NCBI RefSeq assembly: GCF_013456555.2
Contig: NZ_CP059154.1
Span: 1,116,001-1,180,000, forward strand
DNA from: Natrinema zhouii
Lineage (GTDB): Archaea > Halobacteriota > Halobacteria > Halobacteriales > Natrialbaceae
Direction: 5' to 3'
DNA: 64,000 nucleotides
Positions 8,148 through 17,036 of this stretch are shown piece by piece; the stretch's first letter is position 1, and the number at the start of each line of letters is the position of its first letter. A model generated the notes under the pieces. The model had not been told where the DNA came from, ran no database searches, and saw only the letters and a list, made by a program, of their open reading frames with translations. Both the position numbers and the translations under genes were made by a program.

Positions 8148-10013
8148 ATGGTCGGCCTCTGTGGGATACTGGGTGATCCTCAACACAATATCGACGCAGT
8201 CAGTCACACCATCGAATGGTCCGAGGACGAGAACGGGGCCATTTTCCGAGACGATACCGCCCAGATATTCCACTCGGTCCATCGTGAATCCGACGCACAT
8301 CAACCAGAACCGACTGGCGGAGAGCAGTTGCTGTGGATCTGGGGAGATGTCATCGGGTTCGAGGATTCGACGGGCTACACGCCGCGGGGTAACCAAGAGA
8401 CATCGGATGCGACGTATTGTGCATCCTTGCTAGAGTCGCACGGGCCGTCGTTCATCGAGGGTCTGAACAGCGAATTTGCGGGAGTGATTCTCGACCAAGA
8501 TCGAACGAAGGCAACACTGTTCACAGACCGACTCGGTGCGCGACCGATCTACGTCACCGATGAACTCGACGACTCTGTCCTCTTTTCGACCCACCTAAAT
8601 AGTATCCTGGCACATCCTGCTTTCGAGCCGTCAGTCGACGACGAACTCCTGTCGGAATTTCTCAAACTCGAGCGAACGTTCGGCATCTATACGCCGTTTG
8701 AGGGCGTACATCAACTCCATCCGGGCTCGACGCTTACAGTCGATCTCGAGGACGGATCGACCTCGCTCGAGCGGTACTGGGTGCCGCAGTATCGACCCAC
8801 GGATCGACCGTACAATGAGCTCGTTCAGGAATTCTCCTCGATCATCCAACGGAGCGTAGAAGAGCGGAGCGATCCGTCGGCGGACGAAGGCCTCTTCGTC
8901 AGCGGCGGGAGCGACTCGAGACTGCTCCTGTCCCTGTTGGCCGACGACGTCACGGGATATCATCTGAACGATTCGATAAACACTGAGGCCGAAATTGCAC
9001 GGGAAGCATGTGAAACGGCGGGCGTCGATTTCAGATTCCTGCAGCGAGAACCGGACTATCTAACGGATGTGCTCGAGCGGGTCGCGGACTTTCAGCTCTT
9101 CCAGTCGTTCTTCGACCAGGCGCACTTTGCGGGGTTCGAAGACGAACTCACCAACGAGGTCGACGCCGTGTTTTCCGGCCACACAGCGGACACGATACTG
9201 GAGGGGTTTTATTTACCGACGCGAGAGGTCCCCGTCCCTCACCTGGGATGGACAATTCCGTTACCGATTCTCGAACCCGTCGAGAGCGTTGGCTCGTACG
9301 CCGAGTACATCGTCAACGATTATCAGTATAATCGAGGGCCGTCGACGAATACGCAACCGGAGTACGTGACGCTCGACAAATCTCCCGAGGCGGTGTTACG
9401 TGAGTACATGACCGAATCGGATGATGGCGTCGTTCACCACGGCGTGAAATATCCGTCGATCGATGCGTTAGCGCACGCTGGTGGATTTTATCCGATAACC
9501 AATAATAAGGCGTACTTCACGTATTACACGGCGAATCAGATGTTGCCAACGCACTATCCGTTTCTGGACAATCGGGTGATCGACTTCTCGCTATCCGTTC
9601 CGCACCGGCACCACGCCCGACGCAGTATCGTCAACCGCACCCTCACAAACCGGAATCGTCCCCTTGCAGAGATTCCGAAAGCGGGGATCGGACTTCCGTT
9701 AACGTACCCGCGAACGGTGTACAGCGTCGCAGAGCTGTGGCGGAGCTTCAAGAATAATATCGTTCCCGGTTCCGGATCTGGCGGCGGCTCGTGGAGCGAC
9801 AACGCCGCGGTACTCAGGGAGACAGATATAGCCGAGTCGTACCTGTTGAACGGTGAGTGTTCCGAACAGTATCCGGCTATTATCGACAGGGAGAAGATCG
9901 AAACGCTGTATCAACGCCACCTCGAAGGGGAGAATAACTACTTCGACCTATATGCGTTGCTCTCACTCTGTAACTCGTATCCCGTGAAAAACGATCGCAT
10001 GACATTTCAGTAA
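8148..10013 (+). CDS. Asparagine-synthetase-like amidotransferase
   Basis: A 621-residue two-domain protein. An N-terminal Ntn-type glutaminase domain (about 1-210) is followed by an ATP-pyrophosphatase domain with the PP-loop SGGSDSR at residues 252-258. Classic AsnB enzymes begin Met-Cys-Gly. Here the conserved Cys-Gly-Ile follows Met-Val-Gly-Leu, so the would-be nucleophile is Cys5 and needs cleavage to be N-terminal. Starting at the GTG at 8142 would push it to Cys7, so I prefer ATG 8148. Such AsnB-like proteins in polysaccharide clusters can amidate uronic acids or amino-acid substituents; that role here is inference. Base composition is uneven, one 60-base line near 9.5 kb being only 40% G+C. 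It follows the cysteine-synthase-like gene by 92 bases. Confidence 0.85.
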   Translation: MVGLCGILGDPQHNIDAVSHTIEWSEDENGAIFRDDTAQIFHSVHRESDAHQPEPTGGEQLLWIWGDVIGFEDSTGYTPRGNQETSDATYCASLLESHGPSFIEGLNSEFAGVILDQDRTKATLFTDRLGARPIYVTDELDDSVLFSTHLNSILAHPAFEPSVDDELLSEFLKLERTFGIYTPFEGVHQLHPGSTLTVDLEDGSTSLERYWVPQYRPTDRPYNELVQEFSSIIQRSVEERSDPSADEGLFVSGGSDSRLLLSLLADDVTGYHLNDSINTEAEIAREACETAGVDFRFLQREPDYLTDVLERVADFQLFQSFFDQAHFAGFEDELTNEVDAVFSGHTADTILEGFYLPTREVPVPHLGWTIPLPILEPVESVGSYAEYIVNDYQYNRGPSTNTQPEYVTLDKSPEAVLREYMTESDDGVVHHGVKYPSIDALAHAGGFYPITNNKAYFTYYTANQMLPTHYPFLDNRVIDFSLSVPHRHHARRSIVNRTLTNRNRPLAEIPKAGIGLPLTYPRTVYSVAELWRSFKNNIVPGSGSGGGSWSDNAAVLRETDIAESYLLNGECSEQYPAIIDREKIETLYQRHLEGENNYFDLYALLSLCNSYPVKNDRMTFQ

Positions 10014-10173
10014 TCGCGACTATTGATGACACTATCTCGTCTAGTCACTCGATTCGACCATCAGTCGTCAGTAGGCTGGCACGCTCGAGGAGAACGCATC
10101 GAACTCACGTTCGATAACGTTTTTTCACGAGCGTCCATTGGTGAGATAGACGATCACGACGATAGATGATAGT

Positions 10174-11589
10174 ATGAAGCTAGGTCAAATCTCGTTCATT
10201 AATTTCGCGTCCCAGATCGCATCCTCGGTATTCGGTTTCATCGCGACGATTTATCTCGCTCGCACGCTGGGTGCGGGCGTGTTGGGGACGTATTTTCTCG
10301 TCGTCGCGATCGTGATCTGGGCGAAAGTCGTCATGTTCGGCGGCGTCCAGTCGGCACTCACGAAACGTCTGAGCGAGGGCGAGGAACCCGGAGCATACCT
10401 TGCTGCCGGGACAGGACTTTTTCTCGGCCTCTATGCGGTCCTTCTCGTCGGGCTGTTTCTCGGGCGCGATCTCGTCAACGCCTACATCGGGCGAGCCGTA
10501 GCGCTTCCGATCGCCGTCGTGCTCCTCGCGACAGTACTGTTCATGTTCGTCTCGGGAGCGCTGCAAGGGCAGCATCGAGTTCATATCTCCGGCGCGCTCC
10601 AACCCGTGGACACGTTCTCGCGGAGCGCACTGCAGATCACCGCCGTTTTGCTCGGCTTCGGACTGATCGGTCTCCTGACCAGCTACGCGCTCGCGAGCGT
10701 GATCGCGGGGGTCGTCGGTGCGGTGTTCGTCACTTGGAAGTGGGACCGCCCCGCGCGCCGCCACGTTTGGAGCCTGTTCGACTACGCCCGATACTCGTGG
10801 CTCGGGAGATTGAGTTCGCGTACGTTCTCGTCGATGGACACGCTCGTACTCGGCGTGTTCGTCGCTCCCGATCTCATTGGGGTCTACGAAATTTCATGGA
10901 ATCTCGCGTCGCTGCTCGCGATTTTCAGCCTCGCGATCCAGCAGACGCTATTTCCCGAAATCAGTAGCGTTGCGAACGACGACCGCGACCGAGTCGTCAG
11001 CTTGCTCGACGACGCGTTCGCGTACGCCGGTCTGTTTCTCATTCCCGGCTTGATCGGGAGCGTCCTCATCGGCGATTTCGTCCTCCGGATCTACGGCTCC
11101 GAGTTCAGCGTCGGACACACCGTGCTCGTGATACTCGTCGCGTCGCGGCTCGCCTATGCGTACGGCGAACAGTTCCTGAACGCGCTCAACGGTCTCGACA
11201 GGCCCGATCTCGCGTTCCGTATAAACGCGGTCTTTTTCGTAACGAACATCTCGCTCAACTTCGCGCTCGTGTCCGTGTACGGCTGGGTCGGTGCTGCGGT
11301 CGCGACGGCGGTTTCCGCGCTGGTAACGGTCGCGATCGGATACCGGGTGCTCACTCGCTTCATCACCGTCTCGTTCCCGATCCGAGAAGTCTCGATACAG
11401 GTCCTCGCTGCGGGCCCGATGGCTGTCATGGTCGGGAGCGGACGGCTGTTTCTCGAGCCGAGCGAAGTGACGGCTGTGATTCTGGTTGCTGTCGGGGCGG
11501 TCACGTACTTTGCATCGCTGTTCCTCCTTTCCGGGCGCTTCCGGACGACGGTGGTTCGCAACTTGCCGATAGAGTACGGCGGCTCGTAG
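10174..11589 (+). CDS. Polysaccharide/oligosaccharide flippase (MOP superfamily, AglR/Wzx-like)
   Basis: A 471-residue integral membrane protein with about 12-14 hydrophobic helices. The N-terminus FINFASQIASSVFGFIATIYLARTLG is typical of the MOP polysaccharide exporters, with helix 1 running into the LARTLGAG turn. It is expected to flip the lipid-linked glycan, or a dolichol-phosphate sugar as proposed for Haloferax AglR, to the outside, where AglB acts. ATG 10174 lies 160 bases after the AsnB-like gene, so it may have its own promoter. It lies on the same strand as the glycosyltransferases. The cargo cannot be read from the sequence. Confidence 0.88.
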   Translation: MKLGQISFINFASQIASSVFGFIATIYLARTLGAGVLGTYFLVVAIVIWAKVVMFGGVQSALTKRLSEGEEPGAYLAAGTGLFLGLYAVLLVGLFLGRDLVNAYIGRAVALPIAVVLLATVLFMFVSGALQGQHRVHISGALQPVDTFSRSALQITAVLLGFGLIGLLTSYALASVIAGVVGAVFVTWKWDRPARRHVWSLFDYARYSWLGRLSSRTFSSMDTLVLGVFVAPDLIGVYEISWNLASLLAIFSLAIQQTLFPEISSVANDDRDRVVSLLDDAFAYAGLFLIPGLIGSVLIGDFVLRIYGSEFSVGHTVLVILVASRLAYAYGEQFLNALNGLDRPDLAFRINAVFFVTNISLNFALVSVYGWVGAAVATAVSALVTVAIGYRVLTRFITVSFPIREVSIQVLAAGPMAVMVGSGRLFLEPSEVTAVILVAVGAVTYFASLFLLSGRFRTTVVRNLPIEYGGS

Positions 11590-11730
11590 TTCGCTCGAAA
11601 CGAACGTGTCTGACCCCTAACCGGCGTCCGCCGTATGTGGTCCCTACTAGACGGGAGGACACCAGGTCAGGATGAATGGACTCCCTGACACCCCGGTCAT
11701 TCATTAGCGGACGGGCGAATAGACGAGGAT

Positions 11731-12462
11731 ATGCAAGCCGTCGTTCTCGCCGCGGGTGAAGGAACTCGTCTCCGTCCCCTCACCGAAGAGAAACCGAAGG
11801 TGCTCGTCGAGGTCGACGGGACGCCGCTCATCGAAGACGTCTTCGATAACCTGATCGAAATCGGTGCGACGGAGTTCATCGTCGTCGTCGGCTATCGCAA
11901 GGAGAAGATCATCGAACGGTACGACGACGAGTATCGGAACGTTCCGATTATGTACGCACACCAACGCGAGCAACTCGGGCTCGCCCACGCGATCCTGCAG
12001 GCGGAGCCCCACATTGACGACGACTTTATGCTCATGCTCGGGGACAACATCTTTCGCGCCAATCTCGGCGACGTCGTCAACCGGCAGCGCGAGGACCGTG
12101 CGGACGCAGCGTTCCTCGTCGAAGAAGTCCCGTACGAGGAAGCCTCGAGGTACGGCGTTCTCGACACGAATGAGTACGGTGAGATCGTCGAGGTAATGGA
12201 GAAACCCGACGACCCACCGTCGAACCTCGTGATGACCGGATTTTACACGTTCACGCCCGCGATATTCCACGCGTGTCACCTCGTCCAGCCGAGCGACCGT
12301 GGTGAGTACGAACTGCCGGACGCAATCGATCTACTCATCCAGTCCGGGCGGACTATCGACGCGATCCGCATGGACGGCTGGCGCGTCGACGTTGGCTACC
12401 CGGAGGACCGCGATAGGGCCGAAGATCGGCTGGTCGCAGAAACGGAATCGGATCGAGACTAA
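11731..12462 (+). CDS. aglF: Sugar-1-phosphate nucleotidyltransferase (AglF-type, UDP-glucose pyrophosphorylase-like)
   Basis: A 243-residue nucleotidyltransferase that probably makes UDP- or dTDP-glucose from glucose-1-phosphate. The activation loop is LAAGEGTRLRPLTEEKPK (residues 6-23). The nucleotide/sugar contacts include GLAHAILQA (near 85-95) and the metal-binding LGDN (near 107-110). A GEYELPDAIDLLI segment and a terminal VDVGYPED sit where sugar-binding residues lie in the RmlA/AglF family. The product would feed the UDP-glucose dehydrogenase at 23807 and the SQD1-like enzyme at 15455. It is convergent with the regulator at 12527. The symbol is by similarity and position; the base specificity is not certain. 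Confidence 0.8.
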   Translation: MQAVVLAAGEGTRLRPLTEEKPKVLVEVDGTPLIEDVFDNLIEIGATEFIVVVGYRKEKIIERYDDEYRNVPIMYAHQREQLGLAHAILQAEPHIDDDFMLMLGDNIFRANLGDVVNRQREDRADAAFLVEEVPYEEASRYGVLDTNEYGEIVEVMEKPDDPPSNLVMTGFYTFTPAIFHACHLVQPSDRGEYELPDAIDLLIQSGRTIDAIRMDGWRVDVGYPEDRDRAEDRLVAETESDRD

Positions 12463-12526
12463 CTGACACGGATCGCTGCAAACGACGAAACGCGATCCCG
12501 GACGGCGAGACGGCGCGTCGCGTCGC

Positions 12527-13384
12527 TCAGATCGAGGGCCGCGTTTCGAGGCTCTCGTACTCCCAGATCAAGTCGAAGTACCGTTTCATCCCGGCGACGA
12601 ACGACCCGTTCTCCGTAATTGCGGCCTGCCGCCGGTGGTTGGGAACGTCGGTCTCCTCGACCAGAAAAATCGCCTTGCCCGAATCGTAGTCCATACTCGG
12701 ATCGATGAAGGTACCGCGCCAGGGCAGCACCGTTTCGCTAAACCGGTAGTCGACGGACGGATAGTCGGTCGCGATCCGGTCGACGATGTCCGCCTGCACT
12801 GCCGCCTTCTCGGCCGGGAGATTCCGCGGGTCGAGAAACAGGACCGAAATATCGATCCCCCGCTCGAGTGCGTCCGAGACGGCTGGCTCGACGTCGTCGA
12901 AGTACGCGAAACTGTTCGTGATGACGGAGACCGTCTCCGACGCGTTTTGATAGAGCGCTCTGGTCTCAGTCTCGCTCGGGCCGCCGACGTCGACGACCGA
13001 AAACAGCTCCGACATCGGCGTCACCTCCTCGTCCGCCTGCTCGTATAGCGGACCGAACTCCTCCAGGAACTCGTCCTGTAACTCCTCGACCTCGTTGCAG
13101 TAGTCCTCGTACTGTTGTCGTCGGTTCTCCTTCGCCCGCTCGAGGATCTCCTCGGGGGATTTCGGCTGGTACTGCTTCGGTCGGCCGGGAATTACCTTGA
13201 TGAATCCGTAATCGGCCAACGAATCGAGGACGCCGTAGACCCGCGCTTTGGGGATGCCGGTCGCTTCGGAGACGTTCGGCGCGGTCGTCCGGCCGGCGCT
13301 CAGGAGGTGGGCGAGCGCCGTCGCCTCGTACTCCTTCAGGTCCAATTGCTGAAGTAGGTCCGTCGAACCGGTTCGGGTACCCAT
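12527..13384 (-). CDS. TrmB-family transcriptional regulator
   Basis: A 285-residue regulator with an N-terminal winged helix-turn-helix (about residues 10-75: LQQLDLKEYEATALAHLL, then a recognition region ATGIPKARVYGVLDSLADYG). A charged coiled segment follows (about 85-125), then a C-terminal ligand/PLD-like domain. TrmB proteins bind sugars and control sugar and gluconeogenic genes. It lies 129 bases downstream of, and on the same strand as, the three epimerase genes. A GGGTTTAC box about 27-34 bases before ATG 13384 suggests its own leaderless promoter. It is shorter than the global Halobacterium TrmB and may be a local paralog. The two TACT-N8-GAGT sites at 16712 and 17037 are candidate targets. 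Confidence 0.85.
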   Translation of the reverse strand: MGTRTGSTDLLQQLDLKEYEATALAHLLSAGRTTAPNVSEATGIPKARVYGVLDSLADYGFIKVIPGRPKQYQPKSPEEILERAKENRRQQYEDYCNEVEELQDEFLEEFGPLYEQADEEVTPMSELFSVVDVGGPSETETRALYQNASETVSVITNSFAYFDDVEPAVSDALERGIDISVLFLDPRNLPAEKAAVQADIVDRIATDYPSVDYRFSETVLPWRGTFIDPSMDYDSGKAIFLVEETDVPNHRRQAAITENGSFVAGMKRYFDLIWEYESLETRPSI

Positions 13385-13513
13385 CGCCCGCAGATTGGCA
13401 GCGGAACACCGTAAACCCAAGTGGTCGCAGCGCCCGCAGCGTCTGGCGCTCGGCATCTCAGCGCTCGTACCGTCTGCGTGCGTGGGGAGCGCTCTCCGAC
13501 GGGTACGGCGGAT

Positions 13514-14503
13514 CTACGCGTTCCGTCGTAGCAGTTCGCGAACCGACTCCGCAACCGTGTGACGCGCCTCCCATCCGAGTACCTCGTTCGCTTTCGAGGT
13601 GTCGACCGCGAAGTCTTCAACCAGCGTCTCGGCGCTTCGGGGGTTCTCGACGAGTTCGACGTCGATAGAGACGCCGAGTTCGTCGCGGGCGAGTTCCTGA
13701 ACCGTCTCCGCGACCGACATCACGGACGGATCTTCGGTACCCGCGATCTCGTACGTCTCGGTGCCCGTTTCGCCGTCGGCCAGTTGCTCGAGCAGTCGTT
13801 CCGTGCTCCGAACGTAGGATCTGGCTACGTCTTTGACGTGAACGAAGTTTCTGGACTGGGTTCCGGGTTCGTAGACCGTCAGCGCCTCGCCGGACGTCGC
13901 TCGATCGACGAAGAAGTTGATCACGGTCGGCTTGGAGACGACCGTTTCGCCGACGACGTGGTCGCCGTAGAGGTTCGACTTCAGTAACAGGTGGGCGGGA
14001 AACGAGCCGTCGGCGAACGATTCGATCGCCCGTTCGCCGAGGAGCTTCGTCCGGCCGTACCAGTTGAACGGGTCCCGGGGGAGGTCCGCGGTGATCGGGA
14101 ACGTCTCGGGATCGCCGAGGACGGCCATACTGAACGGGAACGTGAGCGCCGCTCCGTTCTTCCGACAGAACCAGGCGACGTTGTTCGTCCCCGTGACGTT
14201 GACCTCGTAGGCCAGCTCGGCATTTTCGTCGCAGTCGTCGACCCCGCTGATCGCCGCCAGGTGCAGCACGACGTCCGCTCCCTCGAGGCAGTCCTCGAGC
14301 CGTTGCCTGTTTCGGATGTCGACGTGGGCGATGTCCGTCTCGCCGACCGACTCGACCTGTCCGCGGTACTGGTTGTCGAGTGCGATCAGGTCCCACTCGG
14401 GATGTTCCGTCTGGAGTCGGTGGACGACGCGACTGCCGATATACCCGGCAGCGCCGGTGATTGCGATCGTCGGTGCGTCGCGAGCGGTCTCCGATCCGGT
14501 CAC
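13514..14503 (-). CDS. NAD-dependent sugar epimerase/dehydratase (extended SDR), third of three
   Basis: A 329-residue extended short-chain dehydrogenase acting on a nucleotide sugar. The NAD site is ITGAAGYIGS (residues 15-24), HLAAISG follows near 81-87, and the catalytic Y-x3-K is Y149/K153 in NWYGRTKLLGE. I start at GTG 14503 because it forms a GTGA overlap with the stop of the previous gene; an ATG far upstream at 14758 would lie wholly inside that gene in another frame. It is the last gene of the 16708-13514 operon. Products of such enzymes include 4-epimers and 4-keto-6-deoxy sugars, and the exact reaction is not predictable here. Confidence 0.85.
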   Translation of the reverse strand: MTGSETARDAPTIAITGAAGYIGSRVVHRLQTEHPEWDLIALDNQYRGQVESVGETDIAHVDIRNRQRLEDCLEGADVVLHLAAISGVDDCDENAELAYEVNVTGTNNVAWFCRKNGAALTFPFSMAVLGDPETFPITADLPRDPFNWYGRTKLLGERAIESFADGSFPAHLLLKSNLYGDHVVGETVVSKPTVINFFVDRATSGEALTVYEPGTQSRNFVHVKDVARSYVRSTERLLEQLADGETGTETYEIAGTEDPSVMSVAETVQELARDELGVSIDVELVENPRSAETLVEDFAVDTSKANEVLGWEARHTVAESVRELLRRNA

Positions 14504-15462
14504 GCTTCGAGCACCTCCGTTCGAGTTCGCTGCAATCGATCCGCGAGTTGGCGGACGCCGCGCCGGAGCGTCCACTCGGGTTCGAATCCCGTCTCGCCCA
14601 GCCGATCGAAGTTCACGTGGTACGACGGGCCGGGATGTTCGTCTTCGAGGTACGTGATCTCGAGTTCGCGGTCGAGTTCGTCGCGGACGATTTCGGCGAT
14701 TTCGGCGATTCGATAGTTCTCGTCGTTCGACCCCACGTTGTAGACCGTTTGCGGCCACGACTCGGGCACGAGCGCGGCGTCTGCGTACGCCCGTGCCGCA
14801 TCCTCGACGTGGATGAACGGCCGCCAGTTGTTGCCGTCGCCGTACACCGTCAGCGGGCGGTCGGTCAGGCCGCGGAAGACGAAGTGATTCACGACCAGAT
14901 TGAACCGGACGCCCGGCGCCCAGCCGTAATTCGTACTCATGCGCAGCGCGGTTCCGTCGAAGTCGTAGTCGTCCATCGCGTCGGTGAGCAGCCCTTCGGA
15001 CTCGACCTTCGATTCCGCGTACGGGTTGAGCGGGTCCGGTTCGGTCTCCTCGTCGATATTCGTACTGGCCGCCCGGCCGTAGTTGTTACACGACGACGCG
15101 AACACGACGGAATCGACGTCGAGCTTACCGGCGGCGGTAAGCACGTTCTCCGTCCCGCCGCGGTTGATCGCGAACGTCTCGTCGCGGCGGTCGTGCGTCG
15201 ACCCCGCACCGGTGATCGCCGCCAGGTGGATCACGCTGTCGACGCCGCGCATCGCGCTCTCGACGTCGCCGTACTCGCGAACGTCGCCGCGGCGGAATCG
15301 CAGCGTTTCGTCGAGACACCCGCGGAGGTTCGCGGGAGAGCCGGACGCGAGCGAATCGAGGACGACGATCTCGTCGACTCGCTCGTCCTCGAGCAACAGC
15401 GGAACGAGTTCGCTCCCGATGTACCCGCAGCCGCCCGTCACGAGGATGCGCATGTCACTCAT
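14500..15462 (-). CDS. NAD-dependent sugar epimerase/dehydratase, second of three
   Basis: A 320-residue extended SDR enzyme. The NAD-binding loop is VTGGCGYIGS (residues 8-17), the active-site strand is FASSCNNYG (121-129), and the catalytic pair is Y148/K152 in NPYAESK. The sequence NWRPFIHVEDAARAY near residue 225 is the usual nucleotide-sugar contact region. It overlaps the SQD1-like gene by 8 bases and the following epimerase by 4, so all three should be made from one mRNA. It could be a UDP-glucose/GlcNAc 4-epimerase or a related dehydratase; I cannot decide. Confidence 0.86.
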   Translation of the reverse strand: MSDMRILVTGGCGYIGSELVPLLLEDERVDEIVVLDSLASGSPANLRGCLDETLRFRRGDVREYGDVESAMRGVDSVIHLAAITGAGSTHDRRDETFAINRGGTENVLTAAGKLDVDSVVFASSCNNYGRAASTNIDEETEPDPLNPYAESKVESEGLLTDAMDDYDFDGTALRMSTNYGWAPGVRFNLVVNHFVFRGLTDRPLTVYGDGNNWRPFIHVEDAARAYADAALVPESWPQTVYNVGSNDENYRIAEIAEIVRDELDRELEITYLEDEHPGPSYHVNFDRLGETGFEPEWTLRRGVRQLADRLQRTRTEVLEA

Positions 15463-16708
15463 CCTCTGGAGTCGCAGAGGAGTGGGCCGCTTCGGACGAA
15501 TCGTCGTCGTCGAATTCGACGACCGTGTCGTCGTTTTCGTCGTCGACCAACACGCCGGGAAGGAACCGATCTTCGTGCGCTTCGACCGTCTCTCGATAGT
15601 CGACCAGCGTGCCGAGAACTTCCCTGACTCCCTCCTCGAACGTGGTCGACTGCCCGCCGATCAGGTCGGCGTACCGGTCGTTCTCGATCTCCATCTTGTG
15701 CGTTTCGTCCTCTTCACGGGGGTTCTCGAAGTGTTTGACGTCGACGTCGAGATCGAACTCGTCGGCGACGTCGGCGATCGTTTCCGCGATTTCGACGATA
15801 CTGATCGATCGCGTCACCTGATTGTAGACGGTGTGATCGTCGGGCCTCGTCTCGGGATCGGCGAGGGCCAGCTGCGCCAGTCCTTCGACCGCGTCCTCGA
15901 GCGCGACGAATGGTTTGCGCTGCTCGCCTCGCCCGTAGACGGTCATCGGGTAGCCGGCGACGGCCTGCGCGCAGAAGCGGTGAGCGACGACGCCGAAGTA
16001 GTAATCGAAGTCGAAGCGGGTCGCCAGACGCGGATCTGCGGCCGTCTCCTCGGTTTCGGTCCCGTACGCGATTGCCGTCCGAACGTCCGAAATCGGAATG
16101 CCGAACTGTTTGTGTGCGAGCCGCATGTTGGCCGCGTCGTGGGACTTCGTCAGGTGGTACCAGCTCCCGGCCATTGCGGGGAACGGGACCTCGTCGCGCT
16201 CGCCCTGATTCTCCATCGTCGCTCCGCCTTCGGGGATCGGGAACTCCGGCGCGCCGTAGACGCCGGTCGTCGTCGTCTCGATGAAGTGGGTGTCGGTCAG
16301 GTCGTGTTCCTCGAGCCCCCACAGCAGGTTGCGCGTCGCCTGGAGGTTGTTGTGCTGGGTGTAGTTCGCTCGCTCCCCGTTGATCTGGGAATAGGGCGCT
16401 GACGGCTGTGCGGCGGTGTGGATGATCGTCTCCGGTTCGTGGATCGACAGCAGACGGTCGACGGTCTCCTTGTCTGTCAGGTCACCCTCGACGAACGAGA
16501 GGTTGGTGAGGCCGTGAACTTCTTCGGCGGCGGCGATTCGCTCGTCAATATCGGTGACCGGAACGGCGCTAGTCGAGCCGACCGACTCGACCCATTCACG
16601 CCTGGCAAAATTATCGACGAGGAGGACTCGGTCGTTCGTCTGCGTTGCGATTCGCAGCGCCGTTGGCCAGCCGATGTAGCCGTCCGCTCCCGTTACGAAT
16701 ACGGTCAT
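15455..16708 (-). CDS. UDP-sulfoquinovose synthase-like enzyme (SQD1/Agl3 family)
   Basis: A 417-residue extended SDR that closely follows the plant SQD1 and Sulfolobus Agl3 pattern; these make UDP-sulfoquinovose from UDP-glucose and sulfite. It has the NAD loop GADGYIGWPTA (residues 7-17), VDNFARR (31-37), QPSAPYSQ (101-108) and YTQHNN (116-121). A Thr cluster at 145-148 precedes GVYG, the catalytic pair is Y184/K188 in WYHLTKSHD, and FDYYFG and MTVYGRGEQRKPF follow, then an ENPREEDETHKME segment like the C-terminal motif of SQD1. The last 40 residues are acidic and extra. ATG 16708 is preceded by an operator-like palindrome and a TATA box at 16735-16742, so the mRNA is probably leaderless. 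It is the first gene of a three-gene operon. Confidence 0.87.
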   Translation of the reverse strand: MTVFVTGADGYIGWPTALRIATQTNDRVLLVDNFARREWVESVGSTSAVPVTDIDERIAAAEEVHGLTNLSFVEGDLTDKETVDRLLSIHEPETIIHTAAQPSAPYSQINGERANYTQHNNLQATRNLLWGLEEHDLTDTHFIETTTTGVYGAPEFPIPEGGATMENQGERDEVPFPAMAGSWYHLTKSHDAANMRLAHKQFGIPISDVRTAIAYGTETEETAADPRLATRFDFDYYFGVVAHRFCAQAVAGYPMTVYGRGEQRKPFVALEDAVEGLAQLALADPETRPDDHTVYNQVTRSISIVEIAETIADVADEFDLDVDVKHFENPREEDETHKMEIENDRYADLIGGQSTTFEEGVREVLGTLVDYRETVEAHEDRFLPGVLVDDENDDTVVEFDDDDSSEAAHSSATPEDE

Positions 16709-16711
16709 GGT

Positions 16712-16728
16712 TACTCAGATACTGAGTA
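16712..16728. promoter_or_regulatory. TACT-N8-GAGTA operator (TrmB-type site)
   Basis: The site reads TACTCAGATACTGAGTA and contains the perfect inverted repeat ACTCAG-ATA-CTGAGT. It matches the motif TACT-N7-8-GAGTA published for TrmB of Halobacterium. It lies three bases before the ATG (16708) of the SQD1-like gene and downstream of its TATA box, so a protein bound here should block initiation. Confidence 0.7.
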
Positions 16729-16734
16729 AGTAGA

Positions 16735-16742
16735 GATAAAAG
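16735..16742 (-). promoter_or_regulatory. TATA box of the SQD1-like operon
   Basis: CTTTTATC on the minus strand, 27-34 bases before ATG 16708. The expected transcription start falls at or beside the start codon, and the TACT-N8-GAGTA site lies between box and start. Confidence 0.55.
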
Positions 16743-17036
16743 TTTTGTCGTTGATAATTGGTTATTTTTCATTTCGAATGCAAAGGGAGGAAACAATCCG
16801 AGTTTTCACCCGAGATTTGACGCGCCGAAACACCCCAGACGGCCAGAGTTCCATTTGTGAGTCCGTAGAAAATGACGATGAAACGGATGCTCGACAGCTA
16901 TTTGATACAATTCGGACCGTTCAGCGGCAGAAAGGAGAGAGTTACGCCAATTACAGTCCCGTAACGACTGCTTTTGCACGGCACTCGCTGATCGACCCAC
17001 CGGAATAGCCGAAGAACTTAATTAGCTGGTTGGAGT
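16743..17036. other. AT-rich divergent promoter region
   Basis: About 300 bases between two divergent genes, each with a TACT-N8-GAGT site. It is much richer in A+T than its surroundings. A weak + frame (TTG 16745 or ATG 16778, to 17008) and a 64-codon minus frame (17000-16806) are open, but neither has convincing codon use or recognisable motifs, so I call no gene. Confidence 0.5.

Noticed and set aside
14504..14758. Longer N-terminus for the epimerase at 13514
   Set aside because: It would run inside the preceding epimerase gene in another frame and is Arg-rich. The GTGA overlap start is typical of coupled genes.
16745..17008. TTG-started 87-codon + frame between the two operators
   Set aside because: Poor codon use, weak start, and no similarity I can see. 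It lies in AT-rich promoter DNA.
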